A stretch of 36,918 nucleotides of DNA from Nitrospirota bacterium (GCA_029261195.1 JAJDBU010000049.1:1-36918); one strand, 5' to 3'. Positions 8,877 through 17,812 are shown, numbered from the stretch's first letter. A program made the numbers and translations. The notes: a model not told the origin generated them from the sequence alone.

Positions 8877-9452
8877 GTGAAACAATTCAATACAAACTTC
8901 AAAAAGACACGGTTTGTTGCCAGCTTATTTCTTGCGGCGTTGGTGACATTCGTCGCGGTATATGCAGACGAAAACAAGGGATTCAATAAGGAACACGATT
9001 CCGCTCCAGAATCGGTCATCCCATATCGTTCAATGATACAAAACCCGGAAGCCCAAGTTTTGTTGGCAAAGGGACTTCATGTGAAGTATCTGACACGCAA
9101 TGCTGGCAACAAGGCAGACCTGTTTGCCTTCTTTCCGGCTGAAGAACCGACACATTTGATCGCCTGTGTTGAGGGCGGACGAGAATTGATTGCCGGCGCC
9201 GATCAATACAATCCTTCGGTTCAACGCGTCAATCTTACGACAGGGGAAGTAGACACGATGCTCCGTGGAATAGATCGCTGTGACGGCATTCGTTTGACCG
9301 CATGGGGAACGATTCTTGTCATAGAAGAAACGGATGATAGGGCAGCTTACGAAATTTTGAACCCATTAGAGTTCGTCGAGCAAACGGCGCTTGATCCTGT
9401 GAGGGGTCTTCTTAGTGATCCGATTCACATTGCAAAAAGAAGCAGCCCTTGA
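8877..9452 (+). pseudogene. C-terminally truncated PhoX-like (DUF839) phosphatase
   Basis: GTG 8877 follows AAGGAG by six bases and starts a 191-residue product with a signal peptide (basic KKTR, hydrophobic core, cleavage near VYA before DENKG). The rest matches, from memory, the N-terminal third of PhoX/DUF839 proteins: YRSMIQNPEAQVLLAKGL, HLIACVEGGREL, VQRVNLTTGEVDTMLRGIDR, CDGIRLTAWGTILVIEETDD. The frame stops after DPIHIAKRSSP, whereas this family normally runs to several hundred residues. Only about 70 bases separate the stop from the next gene, so the C-terminal metal and phosphate site is deleted. In another frame ALESHSGHTGRF may be a scrap of the lost part. Preserved promoter, signal peptide and ribosome site make it a recent loss; a secreted short product cannot be excluded. 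Confidence 0.65.
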
Positions 9453-9523
9453 ATCTCATTCAGGTCATACAGGCCGCTTTAAAAGGGCCACTGCAACATT
9501 CTACATTAAGATAGGAAAACAAC

Positions 9524-9970
9524 ATGAAGTTACAAGAAATCAAAGCAAAAAATATTTTCGACAAAGCACTACAACTCATCATCAACATCCTCATCATCTA
9601 CATCATTATTTTGTTGGTGATCGGGCTGGGAAAAACGATCATCGGCGTCAAAACACTCATGAACAATGACCCGATTGGGGATGCCTTCACAGGTATTGTT
9701 GCCGATATTCTGACCTTTTTAGTGATTATCGAACTGTTTCGGAATTTCATCGAGTATTTCAAAGCCCATCGTTTTCGTTTATATAATATGATGGATCCTG
9801 CGATTATTATTGTGGTGAGGGAACTGGTGGTTGGTCTCTACAAAAATGGACATTTTGCCTGGCAAGAACTCTTAGGATTCAGTGTCTTGATTCTATCTTT
9901 GGGAATCGTTCGTACGCTGGCCGTCCATTTTAGTCCGACCCGAAGCGCCAAACAAATCAAAGCGGCCTAA
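9524..9970 (+). CDS. PsiE-like phosphate-starvation-inducible membrane protein
   Basis: A 148-residue inner-membrane protein with four predicted helices (about 20-42, 58-76, 88-106 and 114-134). It resembles the PsiE family: short cytoplasmic N-terminus, IGLGKTIIG after the first helix, and an acidic/aromatic ELFRNFIEYF segment after the second. PsiE genes are phosphate-starvation-induced in E. coli; the biochemical role is unknown. It lies 71 bases after the broken phoX-like gene and would share that Pho promoter. A strong terminator follows. A short inverted repeat, GGCCTAAA/TTTAGGCC (9964-9987), overlaps the stop codon. Confidence 0.75.
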   Translation: MKLQEIKAKNIFDKALQLIINILIIYIIILLVIGLGKTIIGVKTLMNNDPIGDAFTGIVADILTFLVIIELFRNFIEYFKAHRFRLYNMMDPAIIIVVRELVVGLYKNGHFAWQELLGFSVLILSLGIVRTLAVHFSPTRSAKQIKAA

Positions 9971-10011
9971 AGACCTGAGTTTAGGCCGTCATAGCAGAGA
10001 AAGCATGAATC

Positions 10012-10043
10012 AATCGACTGCCTCGCATCAGTCGATTTTTTTT
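10012..10043 (+). terminator. Rho-independent terminator after the psiE-like gene
   Basis: AATCGACTG (10012-10020) pairs with CAGTCGATT (10029-10037) around an 8-base loop and runs into a row of T. It separates the psiE-like unit from the phoB promoter. Confidence 0.85.
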
Positions 10044-10056
10044 GCAATATAAAAAG

Positions 10057-10095
10057 TTCACACAAATTTAACAAAGACCTCATATCGTTTTAACC
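10057..10095 (+). promoter_or_regulatory. Pho box upstream of phoB (autoregulation)
   Basis: TTCACA (10057), TTAACA (10068), CTCATA (10079) and TTAACC (10090) are phased at 11 bp, directly after the preceding terminator and 66 bases before the phoB start. The arrangement implies positive autoregulation of phoBR. Confidence 0.75.
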
Positions 10096-10160
10096 GGGGG
10101 AAGTTGTTATATTGGGATCACTCCGTTTTTGAGCATCACAAAAATAAAGGTAGGTTCAGC

Positions 10161-10859
10161 ATGTCGAAAAAAAAGATTCTCATTGTTGAAGATGATCACA
10201 ATCTTTCACAGTTGATTATTTATAATTTAGAGAAATCCGGCTTTCATTGTTTTTCTGCACATGATGCAGAATCGGGTTTAGATCTCCTCGCAAAAAATGA
10301 AATGGACTTGGTGGTACTCGATATCATGTTGCCAGGAATGGATGGTTTTGAATGCTGCAAAAAAATCAAGCAAAACCCGAAACAGCATCATGTTCCGGTC
10401 ATTATGCTCACAGCAAAAAATGAAGAAATCGACCGGATTGTTGGTTTTGAATTGGGCGCGGATGACTATGTTGCAAAACCCTTTAGTACGAGAGAATTGA
10501 TCTTAAGAGTCAAAGCGGTCTTAAAACGAGCCAAGCGACCCGATGCAGAGGGCGAAGTCCTTTCCATTGAGGACTTAAGCATTGATATCCCTCGTCACCG
10601 AGTAACGGTCAAAAAAAAAGAAGTTGTGTTCACGCATATGGAATTTAAACTCTTGCTGACACTCGTGCAAAGAAAAGGACGTGTGCAATCGCGTGATCAA
10701 TTATTGGAGGATGTTTGGGACATCGAAAGTGATGTCACCACTCGAACGGTCGATACGCATATTCGGCATTTAAGGCAAAAGCTGGGAGAGATGGGGAAAT
10801 TGATCGAAACGATCAGAGGTTTGGGGTATCGGATTTACGAAGAGGAATCGCTGAGTTGA
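10161..10859 (+). CDS. phoB: Phosphate regulon response regulator PhoB
   Basis: OmpR/PhoB-class transcription activator, 232 residues from ATG 10161. The receiver domain (1-120) has the acidic pocket EDD 10-12, phospho-acceptor Asp 54 in VVLDIMLPG, Thr 84 and Lys 106 in VAKPF. The C-terminal winged helix (about 132-228) has the recognition region TTRTVDTHIRHLRQKLG and ends in the GLGYRI hairpin. The upstream in-frame start at 10104 would add an unlikely 19-residue extension. The stop overlaps the phoR start (TTGA), indicating translational coupling. The Pho cluster around it and the phased boxes make PhoB rather than a generic OmpR relative very likely. Confidence 0.93.
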   Translation: MSKKKILIVEDDHNLSQLIIYNLEKSGFHCFSAHDAESGLDLLAKNEMDLVVLDIMLPGMDGFECCKKIKQNPKQHHVPVIMLTAKNEEIDRIVGFELGADDYVAKPFSTRELILRVKAVLKRAKRPDAEGEVLSIEDLSIDIPRHRVTVKKKEVVFTHMEFKLLLTLVQRKGRVQSRDQLLEDVWDIESDVTTRTVDTHIRHLRQKLGEMGKLIETIRGLGYRIYEEESLS

Positions 10860-12625
10860 AAATCAACATCCAGTCCAAAATCACCCTCCTATTTACCTTC
10901 ACTACCGCCATCACCCTCTCCATCGCTTATCTTTATCTCAATGAAAATTTAAAAATACACACCCACCAGAACATCAAAATCGAACTCAAAAAGAAAACCA
11001 CACTCGTAAAATATAGCCTTGAAAAAATGAAAGCTGAGCAGATTGCCCCCGATCAAATCGATCAGATTACCGATCAACTGGGAGAAGACCTTCAACTCAG
11101 GGTAACGATCATCTCACTTAAGGGCCTTGTGCTGGGCGATTCTGAATTAGAGGGGACAAAACTGCTAGAAGTTGAAAACCATCTTCAGCGTCCTGAAGTT
11201 CAAGCGGCCCAAAATTTTGGATTGGGTGAAAGCGCGCGTTTTAGCACGACGGTCAACAAAAACATGTTTTATGTGGCAATGCGTTTTGATCATGACCGTT
11301 TAGGCGGCTATGTTCGTCTTTCCCTTCCGCTTTCAGAAATTGAGCTTATTTCAACACAGCGCAAAGGTATTAGTGCGGTCTCCCTTTTTATTGTCTTTGT
11401 GATGGTTGTTTTCATTAATTTTTTTGCTTCTGCCTTTATTTCAAAACCGATTCGAGTGATGTCAATTACGGCAAAGCGGATAGCAAAAGGGCATTTCTCA
11501 AAAATCAGCACGATCTCCCTAAATGATGAGATCGGAGATTTAGCGAAAGCCTTTAACGAAATGTCTGAACAACTGGAATCACGTGTAAGAGAAATGAATC
11601 TCAGTCGTTCCAGATTAGAAGCCGTTCTACTTAGTATGTTTGAAGGGGTTTTGGTGCTTGATGCCCAGGGGAAGATTTTGTTGGTCAATGACTCACTCAG
11701 AGATTTTTTTGATCTCAAGGGCGATGTAAAAGAGAAAAATATGATTGAAGTCATTCGACATCCTAAGATCCAAGACATCGTGAGTGCTGTCTTAAAAAGT
11801 GAATCTCGTTTAAAACCTTGTGAAATATCCGTTTTAAGTTCTGAAGAACTTAGCTTATCCGTTTATGCGACACCCGTTATTCGGGACAGTCAGCAGGAAG
11901 GGGCCATCCTTGTTTTTCATGACCTTACGAATGTAAGGCGGCTTGAAAAAATCCGGCAGGATTTTGTTGCCAATGTCTCCCATGAATTGAAAACCCCCAT
12001 TGCCAGCATCAAAGGTTTTGCCGAAACCTTGTTGGAAGGCGCACTTGACGATAAAGAACATGCAAGAAATTTTCTACAGATTATTTTTACAGACGCCGGT
12101 CGTCTCTCCATTTTAATTGATGACTTGCTCAATCTATCGAAAATAGAATCCGGCAAGTTGAACATGTCACTCAAACCGGTGCGCTTATCCCCGGTGGTTA
12201 AAAAGGTCATTGCGAGTTTAAAACCTCAGGCAGAAAAAAAATCAATCACACTTGCGCTGAGCATTCCCACCCACCTGCCTGAGCTCATCGCCGATGAAGA
12301 ACGCCTCATCCAAGTTTTTTTTAATCTGATTGACAATGCCATTAAATACAGCGAGGTGAATGGCCACATCAAAATTTCAGCCGTGGAGGACGAAAACAAT
12401 GTTGAAATTTCAGTTTCTGATGATGGCATTGGCATTCCAAAAAAAGATTTACCTCGACTCTTTGAGCGCTTCTACCGCGTAGACAAGGGCCGCTCCAGAG
12501 ACCTCGGTGGCACGGGTTTAGGGCTTTCAATCGTCAAACACATTGTTAAAGCACATCAGGGTGACATTTCTGTTGAAAGTAAATTAGGGAAAGGAACAAC
12601 CTTTTTTTTTACGCTCCCAAAGTAA
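10856..12625 (+). CDS. phoR: Phosphate regulon sensor histidine kinase PhoR
   Basis: Inner-membrane kinase that phosphorylates PhoB. It starts at a TTG overlapping the phoB stop and has 589 residues. Helix 1 is at about 9-28, a periplasmic sensor of about 140 residues follows, and helix 2 is at 172-194. HAMP spans about 195-248, a PAS domain about 253-362, and the phospho-acceptor His is 376 in NVSHELKTP. The ATPase domain has the N-box NLIDNAIKYS with Asn 494, DDGIGI at 522-527, LFERFYRVD and GGTGLGLS at 551-558. All catalytic boxes are present. The large periplasmic domain is typical of PhoR/WalK outside enterics, in contrast to E. coli PhoR. Confidence 0.93.
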   Translation: MKINIQSKITLLFTFTTAITLSIAYLYLNENLKIHTHQNIKIELKKKTTLVKYSLEKMKAEQIAPDQIDQITDQLGEDLQLRVTIISLKGLVLGDSELEGTKLLEVENHLQRPEVQAAQNFGLGESARFSTTVNKNMFYVAMRFDHDRLGGYVRLSLPLSEIELISTQRKGISAVSLFIVFVMVVFINFFASAFISKPIRVMSITAKRIAKGHFSKISTISLNDEIGDLAKAFNEMSEQLESRVREMNLSRSRLEAVLLSMFEGVLVLDAQGKILLVNDSLRDFFDLKGDVKEKNMIEVIRHPKIQDIVSAVLKSESRLKPCEISVLSSEELSLSVYATPVIRDSQQEGAILVFHDLTNVRRLEKIRQDFVANVSHELKTPIASIKGFAETLLEGALDDKEHARNFLQIIFTDAGRLSILIDDLLNLSKIESGKLNMSLKPVRLSPVVKKVIASLKPQAEKKSITLALSIPTHLPELIADEERLIQVFFNLIDNAIKYSEVNGHIKISAVEDENNVEISVSDDGIGIPKKDLPRLFERFYRVDKGRSRDLGGTGLGLSIVKHIVKAHQGDISVESKLGKGTTFFFTLPK

Positions 12626-12788
12626 AAATAGCTGGGAGAGCCCTTTTTTATTTCGCCCACTCTGAGGCGCTTGGCAGCTTCAAAAAAATATAACAAATTA
12701 GCGAAAGTACCTCGAAAATGTCACCTGCTTCCTGTAACATTGCTCTCAATAAGCTGAACGTTCATCAAAGCAGTCAGGAGAAAGAAGA

Positions 12789-13451
12789 ATGCCCAAACAT
12801 CTACAAAATGAACTGGAAAAATTAAAGAAAAAACTCTTGTCCTTAAGCGCCATTGTGGAAGGGACGCTTGACAAATCGATCCGCTCTTTGGTGGACAGAA
12901 GTGAAAAATTAGCCATTGAAGTCATTAAATATGATGACACCATTGATGCCATCGAAGTGGAGGTAGAGGAAGATTGCCTAAAGATTATGGCGCTTCATCA
13001 ACCCGTGGCGATTGATCTTCGCTTTTTAGTCGCCGTCTTAAAGATCAACAGTGACTTGGAGCGCATCGCAGATATCTCTGTAAACATCGCTGAACGTTCT
13101 CTTTATTTATGTCGAGAAAACCCAATAAAGATGCCTTTTGACTTTGAAGAAATGACGGCAAAAACACGCTCAATGTTAAAACGAGCCTTGGACTCACTGA
13201 TTCAGCAAGACCCTGAAATTGCACATCAGGTCTGTGCCGATGATGATGAAGTGGACAGTATGAATCGACAAATTTACAACTTATTTTATGAGGAGATTCG
13301 TAAATCCCCGCATCTTGTTGAAGCTCTCAGCCATTGTCTTTCGGTTTCAAGACATCTTGAAAGAATTGCTGATTATGCAACGAACATTGCAGAAGTTGTG
13401 ATTTACATGGTGGAAGGCAGCATCGTTCGCCATCGACCTGAACATTATTAG
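12789..13451 (+). CDS. phoU: Phosphate transport regulator PhoU
   Basis: Cytoplasmic all-helical protein linking the Pst transporter to PhoR and repressing the Pho regulon when phosphate is ample. The 220 residues form two PhoU repeats: residues near 68-88 (HQPVAIDLRFLVAVLKINSD then LERIAD) and near 185-205 (CLSVSRHLERIADYATNIAE), each with the E/DxxxD metal-binding helix. CAGGAGAAAGAAG gives a good ribosome site. It follows phoR by 163 bases with no clear terminator; TAACA-like hexamers there are not phased, so I would place phoU in the phoBR transcript or behind a weak promoter of its own. Confidence 0.93.
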   Translation: MPKHLQNELEKLKKKLLSLSAIVEGTLDKSIRSLVDRSEKLAIEVIKYDDTIDAIEVEVEEDCLKIMALHQPVAIDLRFLVAVLKINSDLERIADISVNIAERSLYLCRENPIKMPFDFEEMTAKTRSMLKRALDSLIQQDPEIAHQVCADDDEVDSMNRQIYNLFYEEIRKSPHLVEALSHCLSVSRHLERIADYATNIAEVVIYMVEGSIVRHRPEHY

Positions 13452-13529
13452 GGCCGAGGGGCGTTGTCGGCATCAATTTATTTTATTGATTTCCATTTAA
13501 AACCTTGTATCAATGGATACTTCCCGGTT

Positions 13530-15131
13530 TCAATGACGTTTATGAAGATCGATTAAATCCTTCAACGATGCAAGTCTTTCTTTGTATGGGGAGAATGAGT
13601 GACTCAGTTTTGAAAGGGAAAGCGGTAAGCGGTAGCGCCAGTTGTGTGTGCCCACCGTGGCAGGAAGGTTGATCCGGGCTTCTTCACCCATAATGTCCTG
13701 AATCGGGAGAATCACCCACTGTGACCCTGCCGCCAAAATCCGGTCAAGCATCACCAGATGAAGAGCCTCTGAAAGATTGCTGGCGCTAGCAAGAGATTCC
13801 GGAACTTGAAGCATCGTCAGAAAATGACCTCTCTCTGTGACAGAGCTGTCCCGCCACCAGGACAGCAAGGCTGAGGTATCATGTGTACCGGTCGTTGCCA
13901 GAGATAGCAGCGGAAACGTTCTCGGATCAGAAAATTGTTGCCCCAGCTTTTCCCATCTCAGAACCTTCATTCCGGGAATATCCAAGCCCTCTAATATCCG
14001 ACGTACTGCCCCAGGAACTGTCCCCAGATCTTCCGCGATGGCTAGCGTACTCCCTAGTCCCTGAAGAATGATGTTTAGCAGTAACTTACCTCTGCTCAGT
14101 TGCTCGCCCTCATCATGCGGTTCAAAATAGGCCTCTCCTTCCTTTGGCATGACCCAGACACGAAAATATCCGACCACATGATCCAGGCGAATCAGATCAA
14201 CAGCCTCTTTCACTTCGGCAATTCGCATCCGCCACCAGCGGAAATCGTTCTTTAACATTTCATTCCAGTCAAAGAGGGGAAGTCCCCAATCCTGCCCCGT
14301 CGCGCTGAAGTCATCGGGAGGCACACCCACAGTGAGTTCAGAGCTAAAGGTCGCTGTTTCGCTCCAGACATCGGCGCTGTCATGACTGATTAAAAAAGGA
14401 ATATCCCCCATAATCAGCACATCTCGTTTTTTTGCATGTCTGCGTACGATTTGCCATTGCTCCCACAAAGCCCATTGCAGGTATTTAATAAACAGCAACT
14501 CATCTGTTTCTTCTGACGCCAGTTGTTCAAGTGCGGCCTTGTCCCGATTCCGAAAGGCCTCAGGCCATTCTTTCCAGTGTGCCCACTTGTAGCGTTGCTT
14601 CAGTAGTCGAAAAAGGGCGTAGTCATCCAGCCAGTTTGATTTTTGTCTCATAAAAGACTGGAAGGCAAAGGCTCTGTCACTCTGCACAAGCCATTCATGT
14701 TTTATAAAAGATTTAAAGGCATAACGGAGCAATCTGTTTTTGAGACAACGCACCTGTTCATAACAGACGCGATGTGATGATTGCAGGGCCTGGAGATCGC
14801 GTTGAATCGTCTGATCGGCAAAAAAACGTCTTGCCTGGGAGGACTTTTGAATATCGGGCTGCACGAGGGAAAGATAAATCGGGTCGCGTGCAAAGCTGCT
14901 CAAGGCCTGATAGGGGCAGGTTTCTTCGGGGTTGGTTTCGTAGATCGGAAGGATCTGGAGTACAGACAGGTGATGATCTGCCATGAAATCAATAAAGGGG
15001 ATCAGGTCGAGTAACTCGCCGATACCGAGATTGTCTTCCGTGCGAATTGAAAATACGGGAAGCAGTACACCCGCGCGCTTGCGTTTTAGTCGGGTTGATT
15101 GAGGGGCTTGATTGATGGTTTGTTCAGTCAT
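13530..15131 (-). CDS. malQ: 4-alpha-glucanotransferase (GH77, MalQ)
   Basis: Transfers alpha-1,4-glucan segments in glycogen or maltodextrin metabolism. At 533 residues it has normal length for the compact bacterial GH77 type. Visible sites are the nucleophile Asp 317 in RLDHVVGYF, acid/base Glu 367 in AIAEDLG and the stabilising Asp 418 in GTHDTSAL; GVPPDDFSATGQDWGLP (269-285) is the family's donor-site block. The residues after the nucleophile (DHVVGYFRVW) differ from the common DHFRGF. The gene ends a minus-strand cluster behind an ABC exporter, 33 bases after the ATPase gene, converging with phoU. No ribosome site stands out. Confidence 0.92.
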   Translation of the reverse strand: MTEQTINQAPQSTRLKRKRAGVLLPVFSIRTEDNLGIGELLDLIPFIDFMADHHLSVLQILPIYETNPEETCPYQALSSFARDPIYLSLVQPDIQKSSQARRFFADQTIQRDLQALQSSHRVCYEQVRCLKNRLLRYAFKSFIKHEWLVQSDRAFAFQSFMRQKSNWLDDYALFRLLKQRYKWAHWKEWPEAFRNRDKAALEQLASEETDELLFIKYLQWALWEQWQIVRRHAKKRDVLIMGDIPFLISHDSADVWSETATFSSELTVGVPPDDFSATGQDWGLPLFDWNEMLKNDFRWWRMRIAEVKEAVDLIRLDHVVGYFRVWVMPKEGEAYFEPHDEGEQLSRGKLLLNIILQGLGSTLAIAEDLGTVPGAVRRILEGLDIPGMKVLRWEKLGQQFSDPRTFPLLSLATTGTHDTSALLSWWRDSSVTERGHFLTMLQVPESLASASNLSEALHLVMLDRILAAGSQWVILPIQDIMGEEARINLPATVGTHNWRYRLPLSLSKLSHSFSPYKERLASLKDLIDLHKRH

Positions 15132-15164
15132 CGTAGATTAAAGTGTGTTTAAATCAGCTTTTTC

Positions 15165-16139
15165 CTAGCGCTCTTCAAAGATACGCCGGATGACCTCTTC
15201 GATCTCGACTTCTTCAACGGAAAGATCTTCGACCGGGAAATCGCCCAGCAGCCTGTAGGTCATGGCAGCGATCTCTTTTTTATCAATCTTGATTTCCGCA
15301 TGGTGGATATCCCATTCAACGACTCCCTTTAAGTCCCGTGGCGGTGAAGCGGATTGAGGGGAGGCGAAACGAATTTTGAGTACCTTGTGATCGATGTAGC
15401 GTTCGGAAAGCGAAAGTAATGAGCCGTCATAGACGATGCCGCCATGATTGATCACAAGGACCCGCTCACAGAGCTGTTCGACATCCTGCATGTAATGACT
15501 GGTGAGCAGGACTGTTGTTTTTTTCAGGCGATTATATTCCTGAATAAAGCCACGTACTTTTTCCTGTGAAATGACATCGAGTCCGATGGTCGGTTCGTCC
15601 AGAAAAAGTACCTTCGGTTGATGCAGCAATGCGGCAAGCAGCTCACACTTCATACGCTCACCCAGAGAAAGCTGGCGAACAGGGATATCAAGCAGCGCTT
15701 TCAGGTCGAGCAGTTCGACCATCTCGTCCACCGTCCTTTGAAAGTCCTTGGGATTGATGTCGTAAATATCCCGATTGAGCAGAAAGGATTCAGCCGGGGG
15801 TAGATCCCACCAGAGCTGATTTTTCTGTCCCATCACAATAGAAAACTGACGCTGATAGTCCCGCTTCCTCTCCCAGGGCGTGTAGCCCAAAACAGAAATA
15901 CTACCCGAAGTCGGATAGAGAATACCCGAGAGCATCTTTAATAGCGTGGTTTTTCCGGCGCCGTTCGGCCCGAGAAAACCGACAAGTTCTCCGGTTTCAA
16001 GAGAAAAGGAAACCGATTTAACCGCATCCTTATACACCGTCTCCCGATGCAGGAGACCTTTGAGTGAGCCCATCAAGCCGGCCTCTTTTCGATGGGTTTT
16101 AAAAACTTTGCATAGTTGTTTGACTTCAATTGCGGGCAT
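15165..16139 (-). CDS. ABC-2 type exporter ATP-binding protein
   Basis: Cytoplasmic ATPase for the two membrane proteins encoded just upstream. In 324 residues: Walker A GPNGAGKT 57-64, signature LSLGE 157-161 (LSGGQ variant usual in this group), Walker B VLFLDE 177-182 and switch His 215 in LLTSHYMQD. The first 40 residues contain the insertion THRKEAGLMGSLKGLLHRET typical of ATPases that work with DUF990-type permeases. A C-terminal tail of about 90 residues follows the ABC core. Gene order permease-permease-ATPase with gaps of 14-21 bases marks one transporter; its substrate cannot be told from sequence. Confidence 0.9.
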   Translation of the reverse strand: MPAIEVKQLCKVFKTHRKEAGLMGSLKGLLHRETVYKDAVKSVSFSLETGELVGFLGPNGAGKTTLLKMLSGILYPTSGSISVLGYTPWERKRDYQRQFSIVMGQKNQLWWDLPPAESFLLNRDIYDINPKDFQRTVDEMVELLDLKALLDIPVRQLSLGERMKCELLAALLHQPKVLFLDEPTIGLDVISQEKVRGFIQEYNRLKKTTVLLTSHYMQDVEQLCERVLVINHGGIVYDGSLLSLSERYIDHKVLKIRFASPQSASPPRDLKGVVEWDIHHAEIKIDKKEIAAMTYRLLGDFPVEDLSVEEVEIEEVIRRIFEER

Positions 16140-16153
16140 TCATGATCCCTGTC

Positions 16154-16954
16154 TTAACTACTTGCAGAACTATAAAAATTGATACTGCGATTCCAGAAAA
16201 ATAGTCCGAGCGACAAAAAAACAGCTGCGACTGACACTGTCAATACAATTAATGCCGGTTCAGCACGTCCTATTAAGATGGTCGCCGGTGTGGTTGCAAT
16301 CAAGCTGCTTGGAATGATCACCGTAAAAATCGCCTTTCCGAGACCATGGTAAATATCGCGAGGATATCGGGCGGTATTCATAAAATAATAGACCACGGTA
16401 TTGAGTTCCTGGGACTTAATGAGCCAAAAGACAAGGCTGTTGATAATCAGACAAAAACCATAATAGATCGCAAGGGAGTTGATCAACATCAAAAGATAAA
16501 AGCCGATGCTGCTCAAACCAGCGTTCCCCAGTTGCACAAAACCATAGCCGACAAGTACCAGCCCCATCAGCCCCTCCCCGAGACTTTCGGTCAATGACAC
16601 ATGACGAAAGGCAAGATGTGCTGCCGCAGATATCGGGGCATGCAGCATGACGTCAAAATTACCGGTACGTACATACTCCCCCAATTCGAGAAAACCTTTT
16701 CTGAAAGTCAGATAGGCCAGTTCCCGGACAATGCCGACAGTTCCGACCAACACCAGGGTTTGATGAAAATTCCAGCTTCCGATTGTTTCGACATTCCCGT
16801 ACAGAATTGAAAAAAAGACGACATTGACCAGCATGAAAAAAATATCCATGCCGACATTGATGGCAAAGTTTGCCCGGTACATCATCTCGTTCTTGAGGTT
16901 ATGTTTTAAAAAAGAGATGTAGAGGGAGAAATAACGACTCAGTGTTTTTTTCAT
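16154..16954 (-). CDS. ABC-2 family permease (DUF990-like), second subunit
   Basis: Integral membrane protein of 266 residues with six predicted helices (about 28-50, 62-80, 108-140, 146-172, 200-225 and 230-252). The cytoplasmic segment around 83-105 (FRKGFLELGEYVRTGNFD) is the loop that in this family precedes the third helix and contacts the ATPase. It pairs with the permease at 16976, which has the same topology and the related motif NEIREGSFSNYLVKPLN. Probable heterodimeric exporter channel; substrate unknown. Confidence 0.83.
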   Translation of the reverse strand: MKKTLSRYFSLYISFLKHNLKNEMMYRANFAINVGMDIFFMLVNVVFFSILYGNVETIGSWNFHQTLVLVGTVGIVRELAYLTFRKGFLELGEYVRTGNFDVMLHAPISAAAHLAFRHVSLTESLGEGLMGLVLVGYGFVQLGNAGLSSIGFYLLMLINSLAIYYGFCLIINSLVFWLIKSQELNTVVYYFMNTARYPRDIYHGLGKAIFTVIIPSSLIATTPATILIGRAEPALIVLTVSVAAVFLSLGLFFWNRSINFYSSASS

Positions 16955-16975
16955 TGTAGATGTCCAGTCAGGCGC

Positions 16976-17764
16976 TCACCTTCCGACGGCCTCATAGCGT
17001 GTAATACCTCTACGCAGCATAAACCGAAGGAGGAAATAAAGAACGACAATCCAGACCACAGCAATGAGCAGGCCCTGGAGCGGTGCGGTTTCTTTTTCTA
17101 AAAAGATTTGAATCGGAAAGAAAACCAGAAATCGAAAAGGCAGGGCATTCGCCACATCTTGAAACAGTTTCGGGAAAAGGTCGAGCGGGAGCAAAGCGCC
17201 CGCCATAAAAAACATACTGTATTGCAGCATGTACTTAAACGAAGCGATTTGTACCACCCAAAAGGCCAGAATACCGATTAAAAAATCGAACTCAAACGCA
17301 AGGATGCCCCCTAAAATCATCGCAAGAAAAAAATAGCCCAGGCTCAATGCGCTGCTCGGAAAAGAAATATAGGCAATTAGCACAAAAAAAAGAACGGCCC
17401 CGACCACCAGAATCATCAGGCCTTCAAACAATTTTCCGGAAAGATTGATCGTAAACCAGTAATGAAGGTAATTCAGGGGTTTGACCAGATAATTTGAAAA
17501 ACTGCCCTCACGAATCTCATTGCCGATATCCCAGCTAATGTAAGAGAGCACCATGCTGTTGATCATTAACTGCAGGATATAATAAGTCATTAAGTCTGAA
17601 AGGCTGTAATCCCCAAGGCTTTGCTCACTCCGGTAAATTGCATTCCAAAGATAGAGCAGCACTGAAATATGAAGTAGATTTCCCAGAATAGAAATAAAGG
17701 TCGGACCACGATATTGCAGGGCATTCTGCCAGTTGACCCGGAAAACGGTCCAGTATTTTTTCAT
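16976..17764 (-). CDS. ABC-2 family permease (DUF990-like), first subunit
   Basis: A 262-residue membrane protein with six helices and the family segment NEIREGSFSNYLVKPLNYLH before helix 3. I start it at ATG 17764 (MKKYWTVFRVNWQNALQYRG), which aligns with its paralogue downstream. A GTG at 17812 would add 16 residues without the usual character, and no clear ribosome site favours either. First gene of the cluster with the second permease, ATPase and malQ. Confidence 0.83.
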   Translation of the reverse strand: MKKYWTVFRVNWQNALQYRGPTFISILGNLLHISVLLYLWNAIYRSEQSLGDYSLSDLMTYYILQLMINSMVLSYISWDIGNEIREGSFSNYLVKPLNYLHYWFTINLSGKLFEGLMILVVGAVLFFVLIAYISFPSSALSLGYFFLAMILGGILAFEFDFLIGILAFWVVQIASFKYMLQYSMFFMAGALLPLDLFPKLFQDVANALPFRFLVFFPIQIFLEKETAPLQGLLIAVVWIVVLYFLLRFMLRRGITRYEAVGR

Positions 17765-17812
17765 GCCGGGTAGCGATTCAGCTTGCCTGGATAGGTCCTG
17801 TGGACAAGACAC

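Noticed and set aside
12626-12660. Terminator after phoR (GGGAGAGCCC followed by TTTTTT)
   Set aside because: The stem has only three pairs; too weak to annotate, though the T-run is suggestive.
12690-12739. Pho box upstream of phoU
   Set aside because: ATAACA, GTCACC and GTAACA are present but their spacing (30 and 14 bp) does not follow the 11-bp phase of the other boxes.
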